A DNA stretch of 64,000 nt, taken from assembly GCA_944386495.1 (NCBI GenBank), contig CALXBE010000001.1, forward strand, positions 1 to 64,000, written 5' to 3'. The stretch comes from an uncultured Gemmiger sp. GTDB lineage: Bacteria > Bacillota > Clostridia > Oscillospirales > Ruminococcaceae. This document shows positions 52,996 through 62,704 of the stretch, one piece after another (positions within the stretch are counted from its first letter, which is position 1; every line of letters begins with the position of its first letter). Below the pieces are notes generated by a model that made no database searches, was not told where the DNA came from, and saw only the letters and a list, made by a program, of their open reading frames with translations. A program made the translations under genes and the position numbers.

Positions 52996-54024
52996 TCAGC
53001 CAATAGCCTCAAAATCATCGGGAACAGCTACGCCCAGAGCCTCGCAGTTGGCGGGGTTGTACTTCTTGGTAAACTGAGGAGCATACTCAATGGGCATCTC
53101 GCTCACATTGGCTTCACCGGTCAGAATCTTGACGGCCATGTTGCCGGTGGCAACACCCAGATCATAGTAGCTGATGGAGAGAGTGGCCACACCGCAGCCG
53201 GCGCAGATTCCCTCTTCACCGGCGATTACCGGCACTTCTGCAGGCAGGCAGATATTGTTGATGATTTCAGTGTTGCTGGCAACGGTATTGTCAGTAGGCA
53301 CATAGATCACATCGCTGTTGGCAGCTGCGCTGGTGCAGACACTGGACAGATCGTTGGAATCGCTGAAAGCATACAGCTCACAGGTGTAGCCCATTTCTTC
53401 CAGGTAACCCTTTACGGTGTCCACCTGGTACTGGCTGTTGGCTTCAGAAGAGCAGTAGAGCAAGCCCACATTCTCGGCATCGGGGAACAGCTGCTGCAGC
53501 ATGGCGGCCTGCTGGTCCAGAGGTGCCAGGTCGGAGGTGCCGGAGATGTTGGTGCCTACCAGCCCGTCAAAACCGTCCAGGCCCAGTGCCACGCCGTATT
53601 CGGTAACCGAGGTACCCAGCACAGGGATGGTATCAGTGCCTGCCTGAGCGGCCTGAAGCGCAGGAGTTGCATTGGCCAGAATCAGGTCTACACCTTCGGT
53701 AACAAAGCTGGAAATAATGGTGGAGCAGGTGTTGCTGTCGTTCTGAGCATTCTGCTCATTGAACACTACCTTATCCTCCCCCAGTGCTTCTACCAAGGCA
53801 TCCTTGAAGCCCTGAGTTGCGGCATCCAGTGCATCATGCTGGACCAGCTGGCAAATGCCAACGGTATATACATCGGAAGCGGCATCTCCCGCTGCGGTCT
53901 CGTCGCCGGCAGGGGTGCTTTCTGCGGTATCCTGAGCAGCATCCCCAGCATCACTGGAAGAGCCGCAGGCTGCAAGAGTAAGCACCATGCAGAGCGCCAA
54001 CATTAAAGCCAAAATTTTTTTCAT
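52996..54024 (-). CDS. ABC transporter substrate-binding lipoprotein (TrpX-like)
   Basis: 342 residues. Signal peptide 1-19 ending in the lipobox L-A-A-C20, an acidic linker (20-50), and a periplasmic-binding fold of the COG2984 family (YTVGICQLVQHDALDAATQGFKDAL; TPALQAAQ; YVPTDNTVASN; AGEEGICAGCGVATLSISYYDLG). Some family members bind tryptophan or tyrosine, but no T-box is visible upstream, so the ligand is open. GGGAGG precedes the ATG. First gene of the importer operon. Confidence 0.93.
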   Translation of the reverse strand: MKKILALMLALCMVLTLAACGSSSDAGDAAQDTAESTPAGDETAAGDAASDVYTVGICQLVQHDALDAATQGFKDALVEALGEDKVVFNEQNAQNDSNTCSTIISSFVTEGVDLILANATPALQAAQAGTDTIPVLGTSVTEYGVALGLDGFDGLVGTNISGTSDLAPLDQQAAMLQQLFPDAENVGLLYCSSEANSQYQVDTVKGYLEEMGYTCELYAFSDSNDLSSVCTSAAANSDVIYVPTDNTVASNTEIINNICLPAEVPVIAGEEGICAGCGVATLSISYYDLGVATGNMAVKILTGEANVSEMPIEYAPQFTKKYNPANCEALGVAVPDDFEAIG

Positions 54025-54130
54025 TGTTGTTTCCTCCCAACAAAAGATACTTCCCCAAAATGGGGTTATGGTAAAATCTTTCCCTCCTTGGGAGATCTCT
54101 CAAATCCCCAGAAAAACTTTACTGCACCAA

Positions 54131-54159
54131 AGTGTACCACAATCAATTCCAAATTTCAA
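54131..54159 (-). promoter_or_regulatory. Promoter of the ABC importer operon
   Basis: Minus-strand -35 TTGAAA (54159-54154), 17-bp spacer, -10 TACACT (54136-54131). The predicted leader is about 100 nt. The 290-bp gap between this operon and pfkA otherwise contains only the pfkA terminator. Confidence 0.7.
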
Positions 54160-54274
54160 CGCAAAACCAAGCAGAAAGGAATAGAAATTTATCCCTTTAA
54201 AGTAGTGAATTTGCACAATTTTTTAATTTCTCCCCTGCACTTTCCGTTTTTATCCGGGAGTTTACAAATGAAAA

Positions 54275-54302
54275 AGGGGCATTCCCTTAAAGGAATGCCC
54301 CT
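54275..54302 (-). terminator. Terminator of pfkA
   Basis: Perfect 11-bp stem AGGGGCATTCC / GGAATGCCCCT; the minus-strand tail is TTTTTCATTT. Confidence 0.9.
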
Positions 54303-54313
54303 AATGACAAAAC

Positions 54314-55291
54314 TCAGATGGAAATGGTATTGCAGACTTCCAGCATATATTCGTCGATGGTCTTCTTCATGGCCAGAGCTTCGTTGACTTCATAGTCCAC
54401 GGCCTTCTCCCCTTTCAGGGCGACCACACGGTTATAAATGCCCCGATCCAACAGGTCCACTGCATAGTAACCCATATAGGAGGCAACCACACGGTCCCGC
54501 AGGGAGGGAGAGCCGCCGCGCTGTACATGGCCCAGGATGGTGGCACGGGTATCAACACCGGTTGCCGCCTGAATGGCATTGGCCAGATCCTGAGTGGGTA
54601 CTACGCCCTCGGACACAATGATGATGAAGTGTTTCTTGCCGCTGAACTGAGTCCGGGCCATCTTATCCAGAATGTCACGCTGGAAATCAAACTCCTTCTC
54701 AGGCAGCAAAACAGCCATGGCACCGGTAGCAATACCTACATTCAGTGCCAGGTATCCGGCATTGTGGCCCATAACCTCTACCACACTGCACCGGTCATGA
54801 CTCTGGGTAGTATCCCGCAGCTTGTCAATCATCTCAACAGCAGTATTCATGGCAGTATCGTAGCCGATGGTATACTCGGTGCAGGCAATATCGTTGTCAA
54901 TGGTACCGGGAATACCAATGCAGGGAATTCCCAGGTTAGCCAGGGCTCTGGCGCCCATGAAACTTCCGTCTCCGCCAATTACAACCAGTGCATCGATTCC
55001 CATCTCACGGCACTTTTCGTAACCTTTCTGCTGGCCTTCCTTGGTCTTGAACTCCAGGCAGCGAGCAGTGTAGAGGACAGTACCGCCCCGGTGAATGATT
55101 TCGGAAACACTCCGAAGGTTCATTTCGTAGCATTCGCCGTTCAGCAGGCCATTATATCCCCGCTGTATTCCCATCATTCGATAGCCTTTGGCAATGCCTG
55201 CCCGGACAATAGCCCGAACTGCGGCATTCATTCCAGGGGCATCGCCGCCGCTGGTCAGCACACCGATGGTTTTAATTTCTTTTTGCGCCAT
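54314..55291 (-). CDS. pfkA: ATP-dependent 6-phosphofructokinase
   Basis: 325 residues; commits fructose 6-phosphate to glycolysis. ATP site TSGGDAPGMN (about 14-23) and GGDGS with following MGAR; catalytic loop TIDND; substrate residues MGHNAGYLA and the HVQRGGSPSLRDR motif. The GGDGS rather than GGEDT indicates the ATP enzyme, not the pyrophosphate one. ATG 55291 has GGAGG upstream. It has its own consensus promoter although it follows dnaE. Confidence 0.97.
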   Translation of the reverse strand: MAQKEIKTIGVLTSGGDAPGMNAAVRAIVRAGIAKGYRMMGIQRGYNGLLNGECYEMNLRSVSEIIHRGGTVLYTARCLEFKTKEGQQKGYEKCREMGIDALVVIGGDGSFMGARALANLGIPCIGIPGTIDNDIACTEYTIGYDTAMNTAVEMIDKLRDTTQSHDRCSVVEVMGHNAGYLALNVGIATGAMAVLLPEKEFDFQRDILDKMARTQFSGKKHFIIIVSEGVVPTQDLANAIQAATGVDTRATILGHVQRGGSPSLRDRVVASYMGYYAVDLLDRGIYNRVVALKGEKAVDYEVNEALAMKKTIDEYMLEVCNTISI

Positions 55292-55345
55292 AACGCAATC
55301 CTCCAATCCCCTTCAAAAAGCTATAACTATCTCCTTCTGTGTAAA

Positions 55346-55400
55346 ACTGTACAATAACTTACAGTATTCTCATTATAGCAACGATGGGTGGTTTTGTCAA
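55346..55400 (-). promoter_or_regulatory. Promoter of pfkA with inverted repeat at the start site
   Basis: Minus-strand -35 TTGACA (55400-55395), 17-bp spacer, -10 TATAAT (55377-55372). An inverted repeat ACTGTA-N8-TACAGT (55365-55346) begins at the predicted transcription start and could be an operator. Confidence 0.8.
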
Positions 55401-55415
55401 AAATTTCACGCTGTT

Positions 55416-58400
55416 TTAGCAATGGATTTTTGTTTCATCTTTTGTTGTTTTGTTGTCGCGCTGCCGAACTACAACATTTTTATCCCCCAGCATCTGCCTC
55501 AATTCCTGTTCCAGAAGCGGATGAGGATTCACCCACAGCGTCCGGGGTGTCAGCAATCTGGTGGCAGTATCCTGGAAATAGACATAAACAGGAGTTGTTC
55601 CGTCAAAAATAGCGGCCAGATGAAGGAACTTTTCCCATTGGGGAGTTTCCTTGCCCGGCATTCGCAGCCAGTATTCCAGGGAGCGCTTCTGACTGGCGGG
55701 GGCCGGAGTTGCACCTTTTCCCTCCTGCCGGGCAGACTGTCCCGGCTGATAGTCCTCCAACAGGGTCACCGACTCGGCCAGCAATTTGGCTGCTTCCTCC
55801 TCCCGGCAGGACACCCGTCCCTGGATTACGACAACCTTATTTTCCCCCAGTGCTGCCCGATATTGCAGATATACTTTGGGGAAAAGAATCATTTCCATGG
55901 TCCCGGTAAGATCTTCCACATTCACAAAAGCCATAAGACTGCTGGATTTTGTGGTCATCTGGCGGATCTTTACAATGGTACAAATCAGGGTCACAGCCTT
56001 GTTATCATACCGGCGGGCATCCTCCCCAATGAGGTCAGCGATTCTGGCGGTAGCATACCGGTTGATCTGGTCACGGTAAGCATCCAGAGGATGTCCTGAC
56101 AGATAAAGGCCGCTGATTTCCTTTTCCATCTGTAAAAGGGTTGCCAGGGGATATTCCTCCACCTTGGGCAGGATATACTCGTCCTTGCTCTCCTCCTCGT
56201 CCTCTCCCAGAGCAGCAAAAAGGTCCAGCTGTCCTTCCAAATTCTTCCGGCTGTCATTTTCAATGCTTTTCAGAATCCCTTCCAGATTTTCCAGCATAGC
56301 CCGCCGGGTAGCACCTGTGCAGTCCATAGCGCCGCTTTTGATCAGGCTTTCCACGGCTCTCCGGTTCAATTCTGCTCCGTGCATTCTCTTGCAGAAGTCA
56401 TAGAGGGAGGTGTAAGGCTTTTCCTCTCTGCTCCGGACCACTGTTTCAATCAGATTCCGTCCCACATTCTTGACTGCATTCAAGCCGAACCGGATATTTC
56501 CTCCATCCACTGTAAAGCCGCCCAGGCTTACATTGATATCTGGCGGAAGGAGCTTGATTCCAAGACGCTGGCATTCGCCGGAATACTCAATCACCTTGTC
56601 CGTGTTGTCCAGGACACTGGTGAGAAGAGCAGCCATAAACTCACAGGGATAATGCCGTTTCAAATAAGCAGTCTGGAAAGCAACATAGGCATAGCAGGCT
56701 GCATGGGATTTGTTAAAAGCGTAGGAGGCAAAGCTGACCATGTCATCATAAATCTCATTTGCCACCTGCTCCGGAATCCCGTTGGCCACACACCCGGCGC
56801 ATTCCCTGCCTGGGTCCTTACAGCCATAGATGAAGTGAGCCCGTTCCTGCTCCATCACCTTATGCTTTTTCTTACTCATGGCCCGGCGGACATTATCAGC
56901 CTGTCCATAACTGAATCCTGCCAGTTCCCGGCAGATCTGCATAACCTGTTCCTGATAAACCACCACCCCGTTGGTCACATCCACAATGTGCGCCATCTGA
57001 GGTGTTTTGTACCGGACCTTATCCGGTTCCCGGCGGTTTCTCAGATAAGTGGGAATGGAATCCATGGGACCCGGCCGATAAAGAGAGATAAGAGCAATAA
57101 CATCTTCCAGGTTTTTGGGGTGCATTCCCATAAGCACCTGGGTCATGCCGGTAGATTCCAGCTGAAATATTCCGCTGGTCTCCCCTTCTGCCAGCATATC
57201 ATAGGTTTCCGGGTCATCGTAATCCAGGTTCTCAATGGAGAAACCGGGGTCCTTTTTCCGGACCATCTCCTCGGTATCGTGGATGACCGTCAGGGTGCGA
57301 AGCCCCAGGAAGTCCATTTTCAAAAGACCCAGTTCCTCAATCTCAATCATGTTGAACTGGGTTACCGGCAAACCGTCGTTAGTAGCCAGAGGCACATAAT
57401 CGTTTACCACTTCGGGGGTAATTACAACGCCGGCAGCATGGGTGGAAGCGTGCCGGGGCATTCCCTCCACCTTCTGGGCAGTATCGATCAGTTCCTTTAC
57501 CTGAGGGTCTTCCTCATAGGCAGCTTTCAGGTCAGGAGAAATTTCCAATGCCCGGGCAATGGTCATCTTCAATTCCATGGGGATGAGCTTTGCGATCCGG
57601 TCCACCTCCTGGTAGGAGATTCCCAGTACCCGGCCCACATCCCGGATGGCATTCCGGGCAGCCATGGTCCCGAAGGTAACGATCTGTGCCACATGGTCCC
57701 GGCCGTATTTCCGGTTCACATAATCGATGACTTCCTGTCTGCGCTCGTAGCAGAAGTCCACATCAAAGTCGGGCATGCTTACCCGCTCCGGATTAAGGAA
57801 CCGTTCAAAAATCAGATTATACCGCAGGGGGTCGATGTTGGTAATGCCTACACAGTAAGCCGCAAGGCTGCCCGCACCGCTTCCTCGTCCCGGGCCCACA
57901 GGGATTCCCTGGCTCTTGGCATAGTTGATGAAGTCAAACACGATAAGGTAGTAGTTGGTATACCCCATTCGCTTGATCACATCAATTTCATATTGGAGCC
58001 TGTCCCGCTTGTCCTGGGTAACCTTGCCGGGGTATCGGCGCTCCAGTCCCTCCCAGCAGAGTTTCTCAAAATACTCCTGATTTTCCATTCCGTCAGGAGC
58101 CTTGAAATAGGGCAGTTTGGTCACTCCGAACTCAAAGTCAAAGTTGCACTGTTCCGCAATCCGGTTGGTATTTTCACAGGCCTCCGGCGCAATGGCAAAG
58201 AGCTGGTACATTTCCTCGGTGGATTTAAGATAAAACTCGTCTGTCTCAAACTCCATCCGGTCTGCATCCTGGATGGTCTTTCCCGTCTGGATGCAGGTGA
58301 GGATGCTCTGCATTTTGCTGTCTTCTTTGGAGATATAATGGGCATCATTGGTCGCCACCAGAGGGATTCCCGTTTCCCGGGAAAGGCGAATGATCTGTGG

Positions 58401-58970
58401 CAGAACTTCCTGCTGTTGGCGGATTCCGTGATCCTGTATCTCCAGGTAATAGTTTCCCTGCCCAAACAGCTGATTATACCATAATGCGATTTCTTTCGCC
58501 CGGCCATAATTTCCAGCCAGCAATGCCTGGGGTACTTCGCCCGCCAGGCAGGCAGAGCAGCAAATCAGCCCCTCGTGATGCTTTTCCAGCAGTTCCTTAT
58601 CAATACGGGGTTTAGAGTAAAAGCCCTCCGTAAAGCCTGCCGAAACCAGTTTGAGCAGGTTCCGATACCCTACCTCGTTTTTACAAAGGAGAATAAGATG
58701 ATTATTGCCGTCGATCCGGTTCACCTTGTCAAACCGGGTCCGGGTAGCCACATAGACTTCACATCCTATGATAGGCTTGATTCCGGCCGCCTTGGCAGCC
58801 TTATAAAAAGCCACACACCCGTACATTACCCCGTGGTCAGTGATGGCAACCGCAGTCTGCCCCAGTTCTTTGAGGTGGTCAAACATACGGTCGATTCGGC
58901 AGGCACCGTCCAGCAGGCTGTACTCGGTATGGACATGAAGGTGGGTAAATTGACGGGTGTTATCAGACAT
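55416..58970 (-). CDS. dnaE: DNA polymerase III subunit alpha (DnaE)
   Basis: 1184 residues, replicative polymerase of the DnaE1 type. N-terminal PHP domain (HVHTEYSLLDG and downstream His/Asp residues), polymerase palm with PDFDVDF catalytic aspartates at about 400, fingers, a helix-hairpin-helix region and the OB fold (VTLICTIVKIRQMTTKSSSLMAFVNVEDL, about 985-1015). The C-terminal tail is short and charged. The start overlaps the whiA stop by 8 bp, with AAGGAGAG just ahead. In Firmicutes a PolC is expected elsewhere. Confidence 0.97.
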   Translation of the reverse strand: MSDNTRQFTHLHVHTEYSLLDGACRIDRMFDHLKELGQTAVAITDHGVMYGCVAFYKAAKAAGIKPIIGCEVYVATRTRFDKVNRIDGNNHLILLCKNEVGYRNLLKLVSAGFTEGFYSKPRIDKELLEKHHEGLICCSACLAGEVPQALLAGNYGRAKEIALWYNQLFGQGNYYLEIQDHGIRQQQEVLPQIIRLSRETGIPLVATNDAHYISKEDSKMQSILTCIQTGKTIQDADRMEFETDEFYLKSTEEMYQLFAIAPEACENTNRIAEQCNFDFEFGVTKLPYFKAPDGMENQEYFEKLCWEGLERRYPGKVTQDKRDRLQYEIDVIKRMGYTNYYLIVFDFINYAKSQGIPVGPGRGSGAGSLAAYCVGITNIDPLRYNLIFERFLNPERVSMPDFDVDFCYERRQEVIDYVNRKYGRDHVAQIVTFGTMAARNAIRDVGRVLGISYQEVDRIAKLIPMELKMTIARALEISPDLKAAYEEDPQVKELIDTAQKVEGMPRHASTHAAGVVITPEVVNDYVPLATNDGLPVTQFNMIEIEELGLLKMDFLGLRTLTVIHDTEEMVRKKDPGFSIENLDYDDPETYDMLAEGETSGIFQLESTGMTQVLMGMHPKNLEDVIALISLYRPGPMDSIPTYLRNRREPDKVRYKTPQMAHIVDVTNGVVVYQEQVMQICRELAGFSYGQADNVRRAMSKKKHKVMEQERAHFIYGCKDPGRECAGCVANGIPEQVANEIYDDMVSFASYAFNKSHAACYAYVAFQTAYLKRHYPCEFMAALLTSVLDNTDKVIEYSGECQRLGIKLLPPDINVSLGGFTVDGGNIRFGLNAVKNVGRNLIETVVRSREEKPYTSLYDFCKRMHGAELNRRAVESLIKSGAMDCTGATRRAMLENLEGILKSIENDSRKNLEGQLDLFAALGEDEEESKDEYILPKVEEYPLATLLQMEKEISGLYLSGHPLDAYRDQINRYATARIADLIGEDARRYDNKAVTLICTIVKIRQMTTKSSSLMAFVNVEDLTGTMEMILFPKVYLQYRAALGENKVVVIQGRVSCREEEAAKLLAESVTLLEDYQPGQSARQEGKGATPAPASQKRSLEYWLRMPGKETPQWEKFLHLAAIFDGTTPVYVYFQDTATRLLTPRTLWVNPHPLLEQELRQMLGDKNVVVRQRDNKTTKDETKIHC

Positions 58971-59880
58971 TTTCTCTCCTTACGGCAGCAGTGCGGGCCA
59001 GTTCCTCCAGCTTTTTCAGCCGATGAGAAAGGCCGGATTTGCTGATAGGCGGGTCAAAGCTCTCCGCCAGCTGCGCCAATGTGTATTGGGGATAAGCCAG
59101 CCGCTTTTGTGCTGCCTCCTGCAAAGGCTGGGGCAGATCGCTCAGCAGCCCTTCCTCCTCCAACAGGCGAATGGCCTGCTGGACCTTTTGGGTAGCCTTG
59201 TCCCGTTTCATGTTATTGGCGTTTTCGCAATTGTTCAGGCGATTGTTTTTATTATTGGTATCTTTGTAGATTTTCCTGTCCATCATAACCATGGCAGCGT
59301 TCTGGGCTCCCATGAAAACCAGCAGATCCTCAATGGATTCGCTGGCCTTGATATAGACAATATTGGTCCCCTTGCGCTGGGTCCGGCGGGGGCGGAACTC
59401 ATGTTCAGCCAGAAGGGCTTCAAAGTCCCGGGACAGATTATAGCGGTTGGAAATAAATTCCAACTGATAGGTTTTTTCCGGGTCAGTAATGGTCCCCCCG
59501 CAAAGGAAAGCTGCGGCCACAAAGGTCCGCAGACAGTTTCCGCATTGAAGCAGCTGGGGGCGGATTCTCAGATTGGTCTCTGTACCGGTACAATCCAGCA
59601 GCTTCATCATCCGCTCCACTTCCTTGGGATGGGAAACGGAAAATTCGTAAATGGCGCCATTGGGGCGTTCCTTGCAAAGTACCGTTCCCTCCACTCCCAG
59701 GGAATGGAAGGTTTTCAGGGCAAACTTGGCAACTTCCTCTGTTTCAGTCTGGAGCACCAGTCCCCTGTTATCAAAATATTTCCCAAAGCAGGCAATCCCG
59801 TAGCAGGCCGCCAGCCTGCAGCAGGGCTTACTTATTTTTCGTTTTGTTATCTCAACCTTGGCATTTTGAGAAAAGCTCAA
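58963..59880 (-). CDS. whiA: DNA-binding protein WhiA (TTG start)
   Basis: 305 residues: an N-terminal LAGLIDADG-homing-endonuclease-like fold (about 1-210, with GTITDPEKTYQLEF) and a C-terminal helix-turn-helix (LAQLAESFDPPISKSGLSHRLKKLEELA). In Firmicutes WhiA supports cell division and chromosome segregation. The start is TTG 59880 with AAGGAG 8 bases upstream. Part of the conserved rapZ-whiA pair. Confidence 0.97.
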   Translation of the reverse strand: MSFSQNAKVEITKRKISKPCCRLAACYGIACFGKYFDNRGLVLQTETEEVAKFALKTFHSLGVEGTVLCKERPNGAIYEFSVSHPKEVERMMKLLDCTGTETNLRIRPQLLQCGNCLRTFVAAAFLCGGTITDPEKTYQLEFISNRYNLSRDFEALLAEHEFRPRRTQRKGTNIVYIKASESIEDLLVFMGAQNAAMVMMDRKIYKDTNNKNNRLNNCENANNMKRDKATQKVQQAIRLLEEEGLLSDLPQPLQEAAQKRLAYPQYTLAQLAESFDPPISKSGLSHRLKKLEELARTAAVRRENV

Positions 59881-59903
59881 CTTGCCGACTCCTTCCCTGG
59901 TTC

Positions 59904-60767
59904 TTAATTTTTACGGGCCACATCCCGGTGCTGGACAGCCACCGCAAAGCCCAGTTTCTGGCAATACTCTGCTATCTGCCGGGCAAAGGTTATGGACCGA
60001 TGCTTGCCCCCGGTGCAACCCACAGCAATCATCAGCTGGCTTTTTCCTTCCTTTGCATAAAGAGGCAGCGAATATTCCAGCATGCTCTCATACCGTTTCA
60101 GCAGTTCCTTGGATTCAGGGAACTGCATGACAAAATCAAACACTTCCTGGTCCAGACCGGTTTTATCCTTAAGTTCCTTTATGTAGAACGGATTGGGCAG
60201 ACAGCGCACATCAAAAACCAAATCCGATTCTTTGGGCAGGCCGAATTTGAAGCCGAAGGAAACCACGGTCACCGCCATGGCTTTTCTGGGGCCCTCCGAG
60301 AAAAGGTCACAGATTCGTTCCTTATGCTGAGAGGTAGAAAGGAGGGAGGTATCAATAATATAGTTTGCCCGTTCAAAAAGAGGGCGAAGGATCTCCCGCT
60401 CTTTTTTCAGGGCTCGTTCTGTGGAAATACCCTCACTGAGGCTGATGGGATGGCGGCGGCGGGTCTCCTTATACCGCCGCTGCAGCACATCATCCTGAGC
60501 ATCCAGGAACAGAATCTTATAATCGATTTTCTGCTCATCCAGAGAAGCGAGGGCTTCCTCGATCTCTTTGCTGTCCCGGGCGCCCCGCACATCCATGACT
60601 ACTGCCAGATTTTCAATGGGATGCTCAGGCTGAACCGCCAGAGAAAGGATAGACCCCATCAACCGGGCTGGAATATTATCCATGCAGAAAAAACCAATAT
60701 CCTCCAGGGCATTTACTGCCAGGGATTTTCCTGCGCCGGAAATACCCGTAACGATCAAAAAGGCCAT
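59904..60767 (-). CDS. rapZ: RNase adapter / nucleotide-binding protein RapZ (YvcJ)
   Basis: 287 residues. Walker A G-I-S-G-A-G-K-S at 8-15, Walker B-like VVMDVRG with the RxxE pattern, and the C-terminal domain ending GCTGGKHRSI-FA. In Gram-positives the protein (YvcJ) binds GTP and UDP-sugars and links wall precursor levels to growth; the enterobacterial homologue controls GlmS through a small RNA. Sits between murB and whiA as usual. Confidence 0.96.
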   Translation of the reverse strand: MAFLIVTGISGAGKSLAVNALEDIGFFCMDNIPARLMGSILSLAVQPEHPIENLAVVMDVRGARDSKEIEEALASLDEQKIDYKILFLDAQDDVLQRRYKETRRRHPISLSEGISTERALKKEREILRPLFERANYIIDTSLLSTSQHKERICDLFSEGPRKAMAVTVVSFGFKFGLPKESDLVFDVRCLPNPFYIKELKDKTGLDQEVFDFVMQFPESKELLKRYESMLEYSLPLYAKEGKSQLMIAVGCTGGKHRSITFARQIAEYCQKLGFAVAVQHRDVARKN

Positions 60768-60785
60768 ACTTATCTCTCCCCCATT

Positions 60786-61691
60786 TTATTCTACAATCTT
60801 GATTTCCCGTTCCAGCAGATAACCTGTCTGCTTCTGTACTACTTCTGCCACTTCTTCACAGAGTCTGGTCACATCTGCGCAGGTAGCGCCGCCCAGGTTG
60901 ACCACAAATCCGCAGTGCTTTTCACTGATGGCGGCACCGCCCACACGGTACCCCCGCAAACCGCACTGCTGAATCAAAGCGCCGGCAAAAGCGCCTTCCG
61001 GTCTTTTGAAGGTGCTGCCCGCACTGGGATATTCCAAAGGCTGTTTTTCCCTCCGGCTGGCCATCAATTCATCCATACGCTGTTTGATGGCAACCGGGTC
61101 CCCCTGCTTGAGGCGAAGCCGGGCAGAGAGAATGGTCCAGTCTCTTTTCTGGAAAATGCTGGTACGATAACCCAGTTCCAGTTCCTCTGCGGGAAGGGTC
61201 TGGATCTTGTTTTCCTCATCCAGGAAGGCGACCGATACCAGAACATCCTTCATCTCTCCGCCGTAGGCTCCGGCATCCATGTATACAGCGCCCCCGACAC
61301 TTCCGGGGATGCCATAGGCAAATTCCAATCCAGACAGCTCCCTGTCCAGGGCTGCTCTGCAAAGCAGATTAAGAGAAAGCCCTGCAGGGCAGGACACTTC
61401 TGTCTCCTGGAATTCCGGAGCCTGGTCCAGGCTCCGGGTGGAGACAACAGCCCCCCGGAATCCCTGATCGGAAAACAAGGTATTGGAGCCATTGCCCAGC
61501 AGATAATGCCGTACCCCAGTCTCCCGGCAGAGCTCCAACACCCGTTTCAGCTCCTCCTCCGTTTCCGGCTGGCAGAAAATATCTGCGGGGCCTCCGATAC
61601 GGAAAGAGGTATGGGCCTTCAGGGGATGATCTGTCCGGAAGGGTATCTGCTCCTCCTTTAATTTACTTTTCAGCAATTCCAGTTGATTCAT
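60786..61691 (-). CDS. murB: UDP-N-acetylenolpyruvoylglucosamine reductase
   Basis: 301 residues; FAD-dependent NADPH reduction producing UDP-N-acetylmuramate. N-terminal HTSFRIGGPADIF, LGNGSNTLFSDQG, GIPGSVGGAVYMDAGAYGGEM, then SAGSTFKRPEG with the catalytic Ser, and NLGGATCADV. Type II MurB (no extra loop), normal length. CAGGAG precedes the ATG. Confidence 0.97.
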   Translation of the reverse strand: MNQLELLKSKLKEEQIPFRTDHPLKAHTSFRIGGPADIFCQPETEEELKRVLELCRETGVRHYLLGNGSNTLFSDQGFRGAVVSTRSLDQAPEFQETEVSCPAGLSLNLLCRAALDRELSGLEFAYGIPGSVGGAVYMDAGAYGGEMKDVLVSVAFLDEENKIQTLPAEELELGYRTSIFQKRDWTILSARLRLKQGDPVAIKQRMDELMASRREKQPLEYPSAGSTFKRPEGAFAGALIQQCGLRGYRVGGAAISEKHCGFVVNLGGATCADVTRLCEEVAEVVQKQTGYLLEREIKIVE

Positions 61692-61715
61692 GACAGGCTC
61701 CTGTAATCAGAAAAT

Positions 61716-62672
61716 TCAGTGCTGATTTCCCAGCGAAGCTGCTCCCAGCACTCCGGCGTCATTGCCCAGGGTGGCCGCACGGATCCGGGTGCGGTTTTCT
61801 CCATCCCGGTTATATTCCTCCCGGTCCACCAGCTCACGGATGGGTCCCAGCAGCTTCTCACCCTGAGCGGAGACACCGCCTCCTACTACGACCACTTCAG
61901 GCTGGAAGATGTTTACCACAGTGCAGATGCCGCAGGCCACATACTCCACCCAGCGGTTGAACAGAGTGTAAGCGGTCTCGTCTCCCCGGTCCATGGCATC
62001 AAATACGGTCTTGGCTCCCACCTTGCTCAGGTCTCCCTGGGCCAGCTTCCACATCAGCTGGTCAGGGTCCCGTTCCATGGCTTCCACTGCATCCTCGGCC
62101 AGAGCACGGGAGGAAGCATACCGCTCCCAGCATCCATTCCGTCCGCAGTTGCAGGGACGACCACCCTTTACAATGACCATATGTCCCATCTCGGCTCCTG
62201 CATAGTTGGAACCGGCGTAAATTTTTCCGTCAATGATGATGCCGCTGCCCACGCCAGTACCCAGGGTCACTACCACTGCGTTCCGTGCGCCCTTGGCAGC
62301 TCCGGCCATATACTCGCCGTAGGCGGCAGCATTGGCGTCATTTTCGATATAAACAGGGCAGCCCAGCAGAGCTTCCAGGTTGGGGCCCAGGTTCCAGTTA
62401 TGGTAACCAAAGTTTACATTGAATCCCACATGGCCGGTGGCACTGTTGACACTGCCGGGAGTTCCGATTCCCACCCAACGCACCTGAGAAAAGTCCACCT
62501 TTGCCTGAGTGCAGAGAGTCCGGCAGAGTTCTGCCATGGAGCTTTCCAGTTCCTCGGCAGGACGGGGCAGACTGGTGGGCCAGGTCAGCTTCTCAACGAT
62601 CTGATAGTTTTCGTCCACCAGACCAGCGGTCATAGTGGTACCGCCCAGGTCAACGCCGATCATGTAATTCAT
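61716..62672 (-). CDS. ROK family glucokinase
   Basis: 318 residues. ATP-binding DLGGTT at about 7-12, ASKHA second phosphate motif GTGVGSG, the ROK zinc site CNCGRNGCWE with a preceding conserved His-type MGHM, and the EAY-like segment. Likely glucokinase, phosphorylating glucose imported without a PTS; N-acetylglucosamine or mannose are alternatives. ATG 62672 has GGGAGG about 9 bases upstream. Lies between hprK and murB, tying sugar phosphorylation to HPr control. Confidence 0.93.
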   Translation of the reverse strand: MNYMIGVDLGGTTMTAGLVDENYQIVEKLTWPTSLPRPAEELESSMAELCRTLCTQAKVDFSQVRWVGIGTPGSVNSATGHVGFNVNFGYHNWNLGPNLEALLGCPVYIENDANAAAYGEYMAGAAKGARNAVVVTLGTGVGSGIIIDGKIYAGSNYAGAEMGHMVIVKGGRPCNCGRNGCWERYASSRALAEDAVEAMERDPDQLMWKLAQGDLSKVGAKTVFDAMDRGDETAYTLFNRWVEYVACGICTVVNIFQPEVVVVGGGVSAQGEKLLGPIRELVDREEYNRDGENRTRIRAATLGNDAGVLGAASLGNQH

Positions 62673-62704
62673 AAAAATGTTCCTCCCTTTTTTTATTCGG
62701 TGAT

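Noticed and set aside
56379..58484. Long plus-strand open frame of about 700 codons opposite dnaE
   Set aside because: Antisense shadow of dnaE, which has all polymerase motifs; no ribosome site or family features.
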